NCBI RefSeq assembly: GCF_016802725.1
Contig: NC_052667.1
Coordinates: 27,535,346 to 27,599,345, forward strand
Source of the DNA: Solenopsis invicta
Taxonomy: Eukaryota > Arthropoda > Insecta > Hymenoptera > Formicidae
Reading direction: 5' to 3'
Length of the DNA: 64,000 nt
Shown one piece after another: positions 34,201 through 48,600 of this stretch. The notes below the pieces were generated by a model. The model saw only the letters and a program-made list of their open reading frames with translations, ran no database searches and had not been told where the DNA came from. A program made the translations under genes and the position numbers. Positions within the stretch are counted from its first letter, which is position 1, and each line of letters starts with the position of its first letter.

Positions 34201-35780
34201 GTATTGCACAACAAAATAAATTTGATAAAATATTTATAATTATTGTATAATTCTAAGTTTCTTTTATTCATATCGGATTGGTTCTTTGAATTTCCATTAA
34301 TTCTCTAAGTGTATTCTAGTAATTCTCTCTTGGAGATTCCAGTAATAAAAGGATAGAATTGGTTGATCGAATGAGTAGATTCTTAATTTGTCCAACGTAT
34401 GAAAAATAATGCTCGAAATATAAAGAAAGGCAAAAATATCATTCGTTATATTATCGCGAAGAAAACTTGCCTTACAACGGCCAAGTTCCCTTGGCCAAGT
34501 TTCGTTACGGAAATGAGATATCTGGCGATGCATCAGTCCCTCCTTTCGCGTTATTATTTTACCAGGCCGTGTGGTGCAACCCTTTGTTCGCCACATGCGT
34601 GACAGGTGTGGGCTCGTGACGTAACACCGGTACCGTTATACGCGCGGGACGTACTCGCCAGGTGAAACCCTATAAGAATGTGACGCGACACGGAACACCA
34701 TGAGACCGCCGTGCGCCAAATTCAGCGCTCTCGTGAAAGTGACTCGAATGAGAAGGCTCCGCGCAATAAACCGCAACCGCGCGATCGAGATATTTATAGC
34801 GGTACTAGATTTTTCTGCATGCATCATAATTCACGAATCGTTCCTTCGGATCTCCGTAGAGAAACTGGGAAAACGATGTACATACATACGAAGCATAGTC
34901 ACTCAATTCTTTATTACTGCGTGTATGAGATTAAATTCGAATAACGTACTACTACGGCGATAATCTCTCAAATAATTGAACAAGTAGATAAGTTATAATT
35001 TACATTGCTTGAAAATAGTATTAATTAGTATATTTTATTCAATTCTTTCTCTCGCTCAAAATCGACTTCATTAAATTCGATCAATTATTTATTTTGTTAC
35101 TTCTAAAAATGATAAAAATTTGATTACGTATGAAATTATAAAAGAATCTTTCTCATCGTAATTTGAGAATATCTATAACAGAATTATATTCGTGATAATT
35201 GATTGGCAAGATTAAATTAATTCATAAATGCTAGCTTTATCGCTAGATTTAATCATTGTAACAATTATACTATAATTGAAATTCTGTTGCGTTAACTTTT
35301 TATCTCATTGAAAATCAGATGATTAAAATCGAACAGAGTTCGCCAAAAGTCGCGAGAGACATCTCCACCGTTCTTACATGTGACTGACCATTGGCCAACT
35401 GACCATTGGCCAATGAACAGATTCCAGATCCGTTCTGCTGAGCGCATGAAATTGCACTCGGTGGCCTTTCTAAGAGCGTAGGAACTATCACGATACGTTG
35501 AATTTCAACGGCTAACGAGCCCCGTCGCGATCACATAATCGCGCCCAGAAAAGCGGAAAATCATGCCGCGACAAAAGGTATCTATGGAAACCTGGTAGAA
35601 AGCATAACGGACTGTTGCGCGGCTAAGGGGATCAAAGGATAAAGTTCAATCGCCTCGTGTGCCATCCTTCGAAAACTATCACTCGCTTTCTTTCTCCCTC
35701 CGGCTAATCAACTTGATTACTATTAATAATAATCACTAAAGCTTCATTGCAACGAACGCCTTTCTACCTGACCAGTCGAG
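31261..35780. other. No gene recognised
   Basis: Mostly AT-rich DNA with short unconvincing open frames. A minus-strand frame at 33369-33659 ends at a good donor (GCGA then GTAAGT on the minus strand, near 33376), but its translation resembles no family I know. An alternating AT run lies near 33870-33886, and a 15-base duplication with CCAAT-type motifs at 35383-35412. Confidence 0.5.
35383..35412. repeat. Two tandem 15-bp units with CCATTGG
   Basis: ACTGACCATTGGCCA occurs twice head to tail. Each unit carries ATTGG, the reverse of CCAAT, and the second continues into a CCAAT on the plus strand. This could bind NF-Y-type factors or be a simple duplication. Confidence 0.75.
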
Positions 35781-37550
35781 CTCATTACTCAGTGTCGGAT
35801 TAATCGAGTGCGTATATCGATTTCGTTCGAGCGCGATCGCGTCGCGGATGTGTTGGAGCATGACGTTTCCCATCGCGGAGTTAGACGTGCGGTCTCATCT
35901 TCTCTCGCCTCTTTACGAAACGCCGCGTCGCATAGCAGATGGTCTCCCTCTACCTACGCGCGGCCTTATTCCTCCGACATAGAGCCGGAGAAGGAAGGAC
36001 GCGCCTCTCCGCGAGGAGAGACGCCAGTACGCTGACACACTGACTCGCTACCCCACATACCCTTTTGCCTTTTCGACGTGTGCTCGCGCGAGACCACGCG
36101 CGCGAGTGGGAGAGATGTGAGAGAGAGAGCGAGAGAGAGGAGGGAGTCAAAGAGGAAGCGTTTACCGGCGCTCTTCTCTTCCAAGCGACCAAGAGTGTTG
36201 CCGACGTGTTTCGCCGTGCTTTCGTGGATGTCGAAGGAGAATTTGAAAATTTTCAGCACGTTTACCGAAAAGACAACACCAAATTCAATATTTAAGTAAC
36301 GCGCGTGCAAATTCCAGAACCGAGGAAAATGTAATCTTTGACGGGGAGTCCAGCGTAAGCATCGACTAGTTACTCGATAAACACTGTGTATAATAAGCAC
36401 CTGCTGCTTTTTTTTCTATCGTAATTGAAAAAAATTCCAATATCGAGTGACAGAAACGGAAATGTATCGCAGCTGGTTTTTAGCGGCGATACGAAACGTT
36501 AGACAACTGTTCGATGAGCACTGTCTCATCCGCCGTCGCGTCTTACTTTCACCGTCGAAAATGCAATTGTTGTGTCCACGAAACGTGCGCATATCGCACC
36601 ACAGTTTATCAGGCAGTCGCGTCACTGATCACGTACCGAATAGCACATATCAAATGATCACAAACCTCTTTTTCCTCTTCGTGGTTCAGCGGGCAGCTCG
36701 ATATAATCCTATTGGCACACACACTTGGCACTTGTGACTTCTTTCTTGCCGCGTGTCCTTCCTTATAGACCGCGTTCCTCTTCTTCGCTAACGGCTCTCC
36801 CACCTTTGGGGCCGGCCGAAACGCTCGAGAGGGAAAGATATCTATCTTTTTCTTTTTTCTTTCTTTTTTACGCGGTTGGAGCGCCGAATGAAAATTATTG
36901 TTGGTACTCGGTATGAAATTATCAGATATTCGATTCGTTTGAAAGACACCGGTGACTTGGGCGAGTGCGTTAGTTGTGAGCATGCCTGTAACGACCCGCG
37001 GCCTATATACTCTCCCCTCTCGAAGTCGTTTGGCTTTCACCAAAATCCACCTCGGCCGTTTCGACGTGCTCGTCACCTAGCGGAAAATCGAATTCTGCCG
37101 CGTCGAGTCGCCGATTCCCTTTTGAAAAAAAGAAAGGACCAAGTGCCCATTCTCCGAACCGTCTCGTTCAAGCATGAGCAAACAGTCGAAAGCCCTTTAC
37201 GTCCGCGTGTGCGTCACTCCGTCGCTTTCTTTTTTGTTAACCACCACGTCGAACGGAGTCGCAACGCGGTCGAGGCTGAATCACGAGCTCATGGTTCGGC
37301 ACGACTCATTCTATCTCGGTTGCATCGGCGCGACGGCGGAAGTCGAACGCAGGCCGGATGCCAGCGAAAGTCCTCGGTTGCCCACGTTCAGGGCCACGAC
37401 GGCGGCCTCAAGAACGCGGCGCTTTTATTGTACTTGCACTTCTCTCAGATTATTGTAATACTTATCGGAATATCGATGCGTACAGTTTTCTCCAGCATCA
37501 ATTTCGTGTGTTTTACGCGAGAAATGGGCCGCGTATGTCGATAAGTAAAT
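35780..37550. other. GC-rich promoter-like block
   Basis: It starts with an initiator-like ACTCAGTGTCGG near 35787 and stays CpG-rich to about 36300, then again at 36700-37450. Open frames exist on both strands and change frame without donor or acceptor support. A CT/GA-rich patch lies at about 36110-36150. No domain is recognised. Confidence 0.35.
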
Positions 37551-38853
37551 TAATTTTTTTATTCAGAAAAAAATGTTTTTTGACACACAGCTTCTGCTTG
37601 CTTTAATAAATTACTGAATAAATATATGTAAATTTCAGGAAATTAATTTTGCAAGAAATTTTGCGAAACAGATGTTTTAGGCATTTTTATTAATTAATTT
37701 AGAAATCGTATAATTTTGCAATGCAAAAACCAAAATTACGTTGTATATATAGATGGCACTGGTATATATGACAAAATTAAGGTTGAAAGATCATTTATTT
37801 ATTCCTATCCAACAAGTTCGATCGAAGATCCGTGCTTTAACATTCCAAGTCCTTTAACGACCCTCGCTACTTACTTCAATCGCTGTGGAAATGAAATCAA
37901 GATTGAAATATCTTAAAGAAGTTGAGCGAATTCGCTTCTCCTCTCTCCTTAAAGTAACTATGAAATTTAGGGCGCAAGAGTTAACTTGGGTTAAAGTTTC
38001 AGAACTGACTCTTATCCCTTCGGCGTGGGATTAAAGAACCGACTTTGGGAGGTTTCATCTCGCTCCCGTAAAGATGGAAAAGGATTCGGGGGCAACGAAC
38101 CAGGCCGAGAGAATACGAGAAATATTTCTGAGAGACGGATACCGGAAGGAAAGTAACACTCGCGCCGCGGCAACGATTGTCACGGAGGCACCTAGGTGAA
38201 GGTCAACACGTATTACGGTATTATTAAGTGTCTAGTTTCTTCTCTCGATCATCTGTGCAAACTCGTGCTCACGCGCTCATATGTGCATAAGGAAGAATTA
38301 CGTATGTGACGCGGCCTGTTATAATAGTAAAGTTAAGCACGACTATGCGAATCCTGATTATTCGGGTCAAGGAAACTCTCCAATTTACTCGTCACTGAAA
38401 GCGGAGTGGCGGTCGTCTAACAGTAACAAGATGATATCTAAATACTCTACATAAAACATTTACTAACACTGATCGGTGAGATTAGCGTGATCCGATATTG
38501 GATCTTTATATGTGCGATAAAACTTAACTCTTCGATGCTAGTTAATAAGTCGGTACATAAAACAGTAATTTTCTTGACACGTGCGTATCTTGCGACAGAC
38601 CTCGTTACCATCTTCTTCTGACGAATCAACGTCATTTAAAACAATCTTAACAATCATGAATAGAGTATCGTGGATTTCTTGTCTGTCTCTCACAGCAGTA
38701 ATTATACTAATTAATTAGCTTGCCGACCGTTATTGACCAAACACAATGGATTAATGTATGTTAATTGATGTTAATAGGGAACCTTATAGGCATCACCAGG
38801 CAGGACAATACGCCGCGTGTTTTGCGAAACGAATTATTGACATTCCACCCTCG

Positions 38854-38907
<54 letters not shown>

Positions 38908-40400
38908 CGCTCTTCATTTCTTTCTCTCTCGTTCCGTCTCCTCGAGCAGATCCAATTCCGGAAGAAAGCTGCGCGAACAAATTCCGCGTCGGCCGGAATG
39001 GTGAAATTGCGCAATTTTTCCTCGCGCTCTGACGTCAGCGACCATTCAGGAGAGCTCCGCGCGGCTTTCACACGGATCTTGCTTTGTTGTCTAGATACCT
39101 ACATAAGTAGAGGCTCATTGCAAGAGCTTGACCAAAGAAAGGAAAGATTACGATAACAAATAAATTTCGTCCTGTCTACCTTCTACATCGGGTGTCCTAG
39201 ACGCGTTGTATATCTTCTCAACTGGAAGATACTAAAAGTGCTTAACGCTCATTTTTTTATGTCGAGACCTCAATTACAATCTTGGCGTTAAAATTTTAAA
39301 AGTTTTTTTTTTGAATCGGGTATTAAAAGTCAAATAGGTTATAGAAAGTGAATTCTATATTTACGAACCGAGCTTCATTAAATTCAAAACGTGAGACCCA
39401 CTTACCAATTTATATAGCTTAATTATATTCCATTTTTGATCAATTAATTTCTATTATAACATTCTTGTAGCTAAAAATCAATATTTCTAGGACACTCTGT
39501 ACATTCTTTTGCAGTAGCTAAACTGATATCAAGGCAAAATGGCACAAGCTTTTGTCGGTCGGAAAAAAGAGCGACAAAATTGCTGGTTGTTAACTGCAGA
39601 CCTCGGGAACAGAAATGGGCCAAGCCCAAAAATCAATAATCTCTGCAGCTAAAAGAACAGCCCGTATGGGAAGTTGCACACGTGCGGCACCAATATTGGA
39701 CGTCAAATTAATGAACACATTTACCCGAGTTTATATTCATAAACGTCGTCATTTCTTTACGGTATCTCTCAGTATATGCACCGCTTTAAGAGCCTACATT
39801 AAAATGTATAATTAAAAGCAATCACGTCGTAAACGATGCTGCAGTTTCGCCGTCCAAGGAAAAGCATTAGCTCGATAATTGCTCCGCGTAGCGTAAATTC
39901 CCCTGGAACATTTCGATCGACATGGACGATGGACAGATTCTAATATCTCGTAAACTAGTACTGAAACGCGCATGCCAAAGAGATGTATCCTGGTTGTCTA
40001 GCGACGGAGCGGCCGTGCTTTATCAAAGTATTTTACGTTTATTTCGGTCACGGTGCTCCCACCGATCAAGCTTAAGTGGATACGTCAACTTGCAATGCAA
40101 ATCTAACTTCGCCGCGTGAATGTCATTACTCGTCGTATCCGATGCGTAACGAATAGCCGCCCATCGGTGGGTGTGCGACTTGGAGAACGGTCTTTTTTTT
40201 TTTGTAAAACTGTAACGTGGATATCGCACGTTCGGAGGACTTTCTCCTGAGCTGCGTTCGCTGCGCCCGCGCGCGCGCGCGGTATGTGTGTACGAAGATC
40301 CGGTATTCTTGGCACACAACGTACCAGTCTGGAACAGTTACCGTAGCCTCGGGAGAGCAATTAGACTCTTGCGATTAAAGCTCTAATCTCTCGGATATTC
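37550..40400. other. No gene recognised
   Basis: AT-rich sequence up to about 38700, then a CT microsatellite at about 38853-38905 and mixed sequence. A CpG-rich patch with a GCGC-alternating run occurs near 40267-40281. No supported coding sequence. Confidence 0.5.
38853..38905. repeat. (CT)n microsatellite
   Basis: Some 50 bases of CT repeat within a longer pyrimidine-rich stretch. Leucine/serine-repeat frames across it are artefacts. Confidence 0.95.
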
Positions 40401-42185
40401 CGCGCGGCTGAAACTCGTCTTCGGATTACCGCGGAGCGCAGAACGGATACGCGGACTTACGCGCGGAACGTGCGCGCGGCTCGATGCACGTTGCGCGTTG
40501 AATCTATGTCTTCCTCCATCTTTCGCACGACGCTCGAGGGCCAGGATTTATATCCATATCGAGCAGTGCATTACGCGCGTACACACGGAGAAAAGGCGGA
40601 ACGCGAGCGAGATATCCGCGATCTTTCTGCGGGCGGAGAAGCTTGCGATTTTTCCAGCTCTCCTCCACCTTCAATTGCCGTATTATAGTAATTACAGTAT
40701 TATGATTTTTTTTGTAGATTATAGTCTTATTATAGAAAGCCATTTCGAACAATATGAGCTCTCGTATTATTAACACATTACATCTCTCTTGTAAATTAAA
40801 TAGGAAATTACAAAGTTCTTTCGCGCGCGGCTTCGCCGACGCAATCGCCGGAAATTGAAGAAACCCTCCATTCGCCGGCGAATTGGTATAAGTGGACGCA
40901 TGCGAGTAGATTGACGCTTCCCGCGGCGCCACAGGTAAATACGCGGAGGTATGCAGCCGCGAATCTGACCGATTTCTGACCGTCCGGTAGCACCGAAACT
41001 CGATAGGAATTCGACGACGGCGACGTATCGAAAGGACGGGCAGACCACGTCGATTTCGATCGCGTAGCCGCCCATCGTCCGGCTAAGTCGAACGGAAGAT
41101 TTAGTCGTGACACACTTTCGGATCGCGAGGCTGTGAGGCCTCTTCAAGTACCGCGCCCACGAGATTAACATTACAAATCGTTGATGCATCGGCGCGGCGC
41201 GGCGCGGACGTAATCGCGACTCGCGGCGGACAAAAAGCAATTCGATTAATCACCGCCTCGTTCGATATTATGCAAAAACGGATTAACCCACATATCGGTA
41301 TGTACGATCACGTGGCCCATCTCTAGAAATCTCGACTAAAAAAGTGGTACGAGAGTTTCACGGTGCCGAGCCTCTCAAGGTCGTGACGACGATGACGATA
41401 ACGACGAGATAGAGAAAGATCGATTGAAGCGCTCTTAAAAATAAATAGACACTTTCGCGCGGCTTGTATCTATACGAATCTTTGAAAATCTCGTAAAGTT
41501 TATCGCGTGTTCCGAGACGCGGGAGCGTTCGGGATCACAGGCTCTTGTAGCTGGCAGCAAAGTGACGTGAGCGTTGACGAAATAAATGATTATTAATTGC
41601 AGAAATTGGCCGATGTAAGGATACAAAAAATGAGCGACGGTTTATCCGGCATTTCGCGCGATATCGCGTGCTAATAACATCGATAAGTATCTTCCCGTTT
41701 GGAAAGGTACATGCCGGCGGCTGGCGAACATTTCGGGCTCTCCGTGCAGAGAGAGAAAGAGAAAGAGAGATCGTTGGAGGTAAGTATACACACATCTGGT
41801 CACGGGCGATTATCCGCGCGCGAGAGACGAGATCTCTCGACGATTCCCCGAAGACAATCGCTTCGTGGGCGTTTATTACAGGCACCGCGAAGCGTGCCGG
41901 TTCGGTGTCTACCTATACGCGCCTGTAATTTTGGGTCACTGAATCGCTGACTTTCTTCCGTCGTTTCACCGCCCGGGCACGACAACGAGGAGGGAACAGG
42001 AACACGAGCGGCGTAGAGTGCATTCGCCAAACCTTGACGAAAAGTGCCGGCCGTGCCGGTAATTACGGTGAGTGCGGGATAAATCTTCGTCGGGCTCGCC
42101 AAGTGACGTTCGCTCAAGACGCGTTACGGCGCCGTGCGTCCGCCACCGCGAGACACGCGTCTACACCTGACGCACTTTACTCACC
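40400..42185. other. GC-rich block with strong splice donors, possible untranslated first exons
   Basis: CpG-rich DNA containing two consensus plus-strand donors, TGGAG then GTAAGT at 41780 and TTACG then GTGAGT at 42068. A minus-strand donor GTGAGT (plus-strand 42184-42179) lies just beyond. No ATG-led frame into these donors encodes a recognisable protein. They could mark non-coding first exons of transcripts on either strand, but no partner exon was found. Confidence 0.3.
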
Positions 42186-45100
42186 TATCGTACAACGAAA
42201 AACGTAAATAAATCGTAAACTGAGAGAGAGAGAACTTGACGATTGAACGTTTGCCAGCCAGACAAAATTCAATCGGACGTAAACTGCGCGACGCCTTGAA
42301 GAATCTCGTAAAAGTTATTAGAAGTCGTGAAATTTTAAGAAATTCTAGTGTTTGCTCGCTTACGATCAAGGACAAACAACTTGTGACCAGCTATTTCCAA
42401 TATATTGCTTTAAACGGAGACACATCCTGTCCCATTGATCAAAATGAAAAATTTATTTGTTTCTGTTAGGTTTCGGTTCGGTTCTTTTCTTTAATAAATT
42501 GCACATCAATACGTGTTGATGTGCTATTTATTTTGATATGTAAAATCGAGAATCGGACATAAAGCTGCAGGAGAGTTATTACTTCGTTTCTGAGAACGCT
42601 TTAAATCTTTTGCCTCGACCTGCTCATAAGTAAAAATAAATTTATGTCTTCTGAACGCGCGCTCGGTTAATGAGAATCGCGAAGAAATGCTAATAAGACA
42701 CTGTCAACAGTCAGTAATTTTTTATTTCTAATATTCACGGTTCGAAGGAGGATCACGATTTCTAGGGCGATCCGTAGATTCGGGATCTTAGTGTGTCAGT
42801 GTGTCTATATGCTAATCGGCCAGTGATGAGAAGTTTAACATTGTAATGTGGCCCAACGTGCACGTGCACGCTTCCACGCGGGCCTAGCTCACGCACACGC
42901 ATATATACGCGTGTCGTATGTAAATTGTAATATACATCAAATCCCTTGACGCGAGATCTTACTCGCGTTAAGCTCCTTTTCGCCCGACGACGGTAGAAAG
43001 TAGTTTTCATACCTCGAGTATATTCACGCCGCTGCGTACGTCGTCGCTTACGTACTTACGCGCGGTAACGTGCAATCGCGAAATGATCGCGAAAGTAGAG
43101 GAATCGTTGCGATTCCGCAAAAATTTGCCTTCCAGCGCGCGCGCGTTGTAGTCGTCGTCGTCGTCGTGTCAAAAAATTACATCCAATTAGCTACGTCCTA
43201 GTCAGTTGTCAAAAAAGCGGCTCATAAATATGGAAACATGGTAATCCGAAAGCATTTATTATGACGTTCCGTCAGTCACTTTACCACCCTACCGTAAAAA
43301 TTTAATCTTGCCCCAAATCGCGTTTCGCCCGATATACGTATTATAACCGAAAACACACGTATAGACGCCGGTCTCGACCGTAAAATAAACCGGCTCTACT
43401 TGCTCATTTTATGGCGCAATGGTACGAAAAAATCCAGCGAAAGAAGTCGGACGTGTCGTCGCGGCGTTGGTCGTCTCGTAAAATAGCGTGGAAGCGCGCG
43501 AGAACAGCTGCTCTCTTTCGTTTCGGTTTAAACTACTTTTCACTAAAATTAGCCATCCCCGCGGAATAGTACCATTTCACGCGGCATTCACGCGGTAATG
43601 TGACTAAGGACCGGATGCGCTAGTATCGCTCTAGCGCCGTTTAACTAAATTTTCTCTGCGTCTCTCTCACCGCGACGCGTTGCATGTAGGTCTGTAATTT
43701 AAAAAGGGATAGCGAGCCTCCAACCCGGGATTAGTGAACCCAGACCGTCGCTCACTGCAACCCACGAATCCACGGCGGAGGATGGTATTTAGCAAAGTAG
43801 GTATCTATGCCTGCCTGGCGTATGCATCTCACGGCTCGCCGTCGCGCCGCGCTGGTGAAATGTTAAAAGCACTCTTATCGCGCCGTGAATTGTAATTCTC
43901 GCAGGTTGCACAATACCGCCGTCTTTCGTCGTGTCATCCCGTTAATCCGTCTTAATCGAAAATCCTTTCTTTTCGTAATGACTGGCGGAACCTTCCGATT
44001 TCATTTTAAACGACGAAATGCGATCGATATTTTCGAATTTTGTTGATTTCTCTTTTTTTTTTATTGCTAGCAACTTTTCAGTCATTTCAAGCGAGCTTAA
44101 TTGATTTTTATTGGTATCGAGGAACGTGATGCCTCAGGTCACAGAAAATAGGCGCAACAACCGGACGTGTAATTCGATCGAAGATTCCTCAAGGCAATGT
44201 AGTCATCGTCGACCATTGTTCAGTCATCGAACTAGCGCGCGTGGACTAAAAAACCGCGCACTTTCTCTCGGAGGAAGGCGTCACGTTGTTCATCGATTAG
44301 AAATGGAAAAACCAATCCGTCGCCCGATTATCATTCCGGATTACGGTTGACGTCACTAAAAACCGCTCTATTTTCACTTTTCTAATATCGAGACGATGAC
44401 GGCGTCGTTGAGCCAGTAGTCGACACGCTCACTTTCACCACCCACGCGTCAATTTTCTGTACCGGCCGCCTACCGTCACGCATTTGCGTGACAATGATTC
44501 ACCGTTGTCGCAACCCCGTTTTTGCACACAATGAATATTTCGTCTTGCATTCCTGTATCATCGCGGACTTTCCGCCCGCCATAAAAGTCAGCGGTAAAAA
44601 GAAGAGTGATGGTGGGGGAGAGGGGAGAGATTTAAATCCGGGTCGTGTCGTTTCTCATCGAAAATTATCGCGTGGCCAAGTTAATCCTTTTACGGACTGT
44701 CCCATTCTTTCGGGGAGCTTAATTGGCGAATCACCCCCCTTTATTCCTCGCTCATAATTCTCCGTCATAATTCAAAAGACGCACCGCGTGACCTTCTCCA
44801 GGCGCGTCAGATTTTATCACGGTGAAATCGCGTGTACATTGGTTAAATAACCCGTTTACGAAAGTATAAAACACACGGCACATTATAATACTTTCGGTAT
44901 GTATTTTTAATCCGAGCATGAACGAGTGAAAGGGAAGATAATTCCTTGCTATTTTCATATACCGCCTTTCGCATGACAATATCTATAAGCAGAGCTACCG
45001 CTTGCTTTCACTTTTCACTTTTATCGCTTCGCCTCTCGCACGTAGACGACACGCGACCGCCGGATGTCCGGATGTAGGGTGACGTCAAGGAAAGTTACGG

Positions 45101-48100
45101 TTACGAAATTATTTCTCGAAAGTCGCGCGCGAGTCAGGCCTTCGGTAATCGGTAATACGCGTCACGCGACTATGAATTAATATAATTAGTATGCAGCGTT
45201 CTTCCTCTGAAATCACACTTGGCGCCGATATTCCCCGGCAAAAAAAAAATGGAAAATGTGTAGACGCTCTCTAACGAAACTGCTGTCCTCATCATCCTCA
45301 CGTTCGAAATGCTCTCAAAGTATCGATAATTACGTTACTTTTCGCTCAAGAAGCGCCGCGCGCGCGTCGCTCTTTTCTTTTTCCCCTCGAGCAGGTCGAA
45401 TCTCTCCGACAACACGGGCTCGAATACGCCCCTGAACTCACTTTCACCGGCTGCATCCCGCGCATCCGGAGAATGGTCGAGATTCTACAGGTAAATAGGA
45501 TAACAGACGTGATACGCTTCTTCCTCTTCGACGCCGTTCATTCAGGATCGCATTAAGTGGAGCCCGTTCCTTTATGAAAAGAGATACCCGAGAACGAGTG
45601 AAGATTGCGTCGGGATTATTAAATTCTTCTGCCTTTTCAGTCGCGTTATACTTACCGCGCTTCAGATTACGCTGCAAAGGAATAGTTGCCAAGCAGTCAT
45701 CTTGTACCGTCATCTTATTACAGAGCAGCGCGCTCTCCGCGAGGAAGTGGACTATTAATCTCGCCGTTGTCGTTTATGTCACGGACTAATCGATTGCAGT
45801 CCCGCGCGCGTTTTACGTGCCGCGCGCGCCGGTAACACGCGGCTTTTTGTCAAATAAGCGTTACATTAGGCAAATAATAACAACGAACAACGCTCGTAAC
45901 ATAAGCGTAACGTTCTGCTACTTTATTCAAGCGTCACCGGCATACATAAATTAAAGTGGAATGGCATAATGAAAGGGAACACGTCGAACATAATTACTTA
46001 TCTCTAAACACGGCTCCTGCATCTCGGGTCTAATTTTCTCCCTCCTCTAAAGATCTGAAGAAAGATCCGCCGGCCTGGTCGAAGATATCTCTACTCACAT
46101 TACTGACTTTACAACCCAGTGAAACTTACGGCGATAATTATATTCTTCCCGTGACGGCGGATAAACTCGTAGCATTACGTCGTTACGACTGCCATTATAC
46201 TACAATGATTACCAGTATTTTCTCCCGAGCATTATACGGGAACGAGCTTATGAATCGCCAATATGGTGCAAAAATTAAGCGTACTTAAGCGTCCCGCGTT
46301 TCTTTCTTTTCTACGCATCGCTCACACATCGCCGCGTACGATCTTCGAGGAAATGTGTCGTTTGAAGCACGAAACTGCTTCGGTCGGTTTCCCTACGAAA
46401 GTGCGAACATTACGTTACGGGGAAAAATTTTTCCATTACGACGAAAGCATTTTGCGAGGAAGCTAAAGTTTTGTAAATTCATTTTTTCCCTCTCGTCGCG
46501 TATCTTTCCAGCTTTCTCTCGTTCCTTTAATAAAGAACGCTTTTTTTATTATAAACCTGATACATCGTCTTCCGAAAGTGTTACACAATATTACCATCTA
46601 TTTCGTTTTATAATCTGCAGTTACTTAATTTTTGCGCCATTTCATTTCTCTCGATTGGCCTTCCAACCGCTGCAAGTGCCGCAGCCTTCTCTTTTTTTTA
46701 CACTTTTACTATAAGTTCCGTAATGCGATCGAACCAGTACATTCGCCAACAATGGCACTGCAGTTGGCTTTTCTCGCAATGGAATTCGAGCCGCATCGAT
46801 ACTGCGGGGAGAATCGCATCTAGCACTCCCGCAGCTTTTGTGAAGTGCATCCTGAATCGATTGACGTTCGCCCGACGTTCGCAAACAGAATACTCGCTCA
46901 CTGACGGTTAGATTCGTTTCATCCTACGTATATCCATCAATTTGAGCGGCCCATAATCGTTTGCCCGCTAAATTCCCTTTATGCGCGTTAACATATTATA
47001 TCTAATACACGCTCGTGAAAATTGTACTTTCCATTTTACATTCGTCAATCGCGTGTAGATTTATAATATAGAATCTATTTATTTTTACTTTATCATCGTG
47101 CGAATAGTTTTTAACGATTTTCTTATTTTAAATTATTTTGTGCTACATATTTTTTATTATTACATTACGTTATTAATCTTTATTTTAAAGGCAATTGTGT
47201 GAAAATTATTTTGAAGTGTGCACATAAAGTTTCCCGAGGAAACAGCTGTCATGATAACTGCTTTAACTGCTTTAACTGCTAAAAAAAAAATAATTTTAAA
47301 CGCTATAATAAGTTTTCTAAACAAGTGCTCGATGAGCAAAACTAACAATAAGCTGGGTAAAATCGAATCGAAAGCCGTCGGGAGAACATTAGTCCGCGTC
47401 ATCAACTTTCCTCAACGAGACAACGGCAGAGATATGTATCTCATACGGCAGTAGCTAATTACGAGCACATTGTTGGCGTTGGTGCAGCGTTTAAATCACG
47501 GTGACTTGCGAAATCTGAATCAGCCCGACCAGCGCGAAGAGGACGCTCTGATTCCTCAAGCAATCAGAACATAGCGATCGGCTGCATTCTCTGGCCCTGA
47601 ACGGGTTACAATCGGGAGGCCGAAACCCGTCGGCCAGCAGTTGGCTGTAATTTTCCGAGGTGAACTAACGGACGCATCAAATCGGACGATATCGCGCGAT
47701 CGACGTGAGCGCGAGAGGGTTTACGCGAGATAATCGGTGAAACTCGTCGGCCTCCGGTCCCTCGAGAATTGGCAATAATACGCCAAGAGAACCGGGGATA
47801 CCTTTACGACTCTGAGGTACCAATTCCTCCAGGTTGTTCGTCAGGTATGCTCACACAGGGATATTTTACTGCCGGTCGCGCGAGAGCCGGTCGCTCGCGG
47901 ATTATTGAGCTGAGGCGCGAGCGAGTGGTGCACGCTTCGTACACATGGTTTATGGATCGTGGCCCATACTCGGATACTCGCGCGGCGGATACTCGGCCAA
48001 TGGAACGTTCCAAATAATACTTTTAGTTGTATGCTGGCCGATTAACAAAAATAAGGACGAGACTGTTTTTAGCCGCTCGATAACGGCGAGGTATCAGATT

Positions 48101-48600
48101 CCTCCGAATGCAGAATGGTTGCATCGCTCGAATTAAATTAAGATCGGCTTGATCCATTTTCCAAAAACAAAAATTGAGATTATATATCTATTTCAGCGCG
48201 CCGCGAATTAAACTCCTTGAATTTCAAATTTATTTCTGTGTCAATTGGATGAGACAATTTCCAATGTTACGAGCATAGATGGAAATGTCAAGAAGAAAAA
48301 AGTGCACAAAGCAAAAAATAGTAGCATTCTATTCTATCGTATTTTATATATGTACAGATATAAAATGTTATATCAAATACGACGTACATGTATAAACAAA
48401 ATAGCATTTTTCTCAAAATAGTACAGCTAAACTTGCTTCGTAGACGCATCTTTCCGAGAATGAATTAACCCACAAATGTAAAGCGTAAATTGATTGCACA
48501 TGACACGGTGAGAGTTTATACCTCAAGCTCATCTTACCGCAATTAACGAATCAATTTACTTTTACACGAGATATTCATTTTTACGCAAAGCATCCAGCGT
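42186..48600. other. No gene recognised
   Basis: Mixed-composition DNA without a supported gene. It contains a 40-bp hairpin at 42493-42532, a GTCGTC microsatellite near 43150-43167, a CpG-rich patch around 43600-44700, and a triplicated TTAACTGC unit near 47261-47280. Confidence 0.5.
42493..42532. repeat. 40-bp imperfect palindrome
   Basis: The arms AATAAATTGCACATCAA and TTGATGTGCTATTTATT pair with one mismatch around a short TACG-type centre. The left arm also carries an AATAAA string. It may be a hairpin RNA, a MITE remnant or a transcription-related hairpin; the sequence alone does not decide. Confidence 0.7.
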
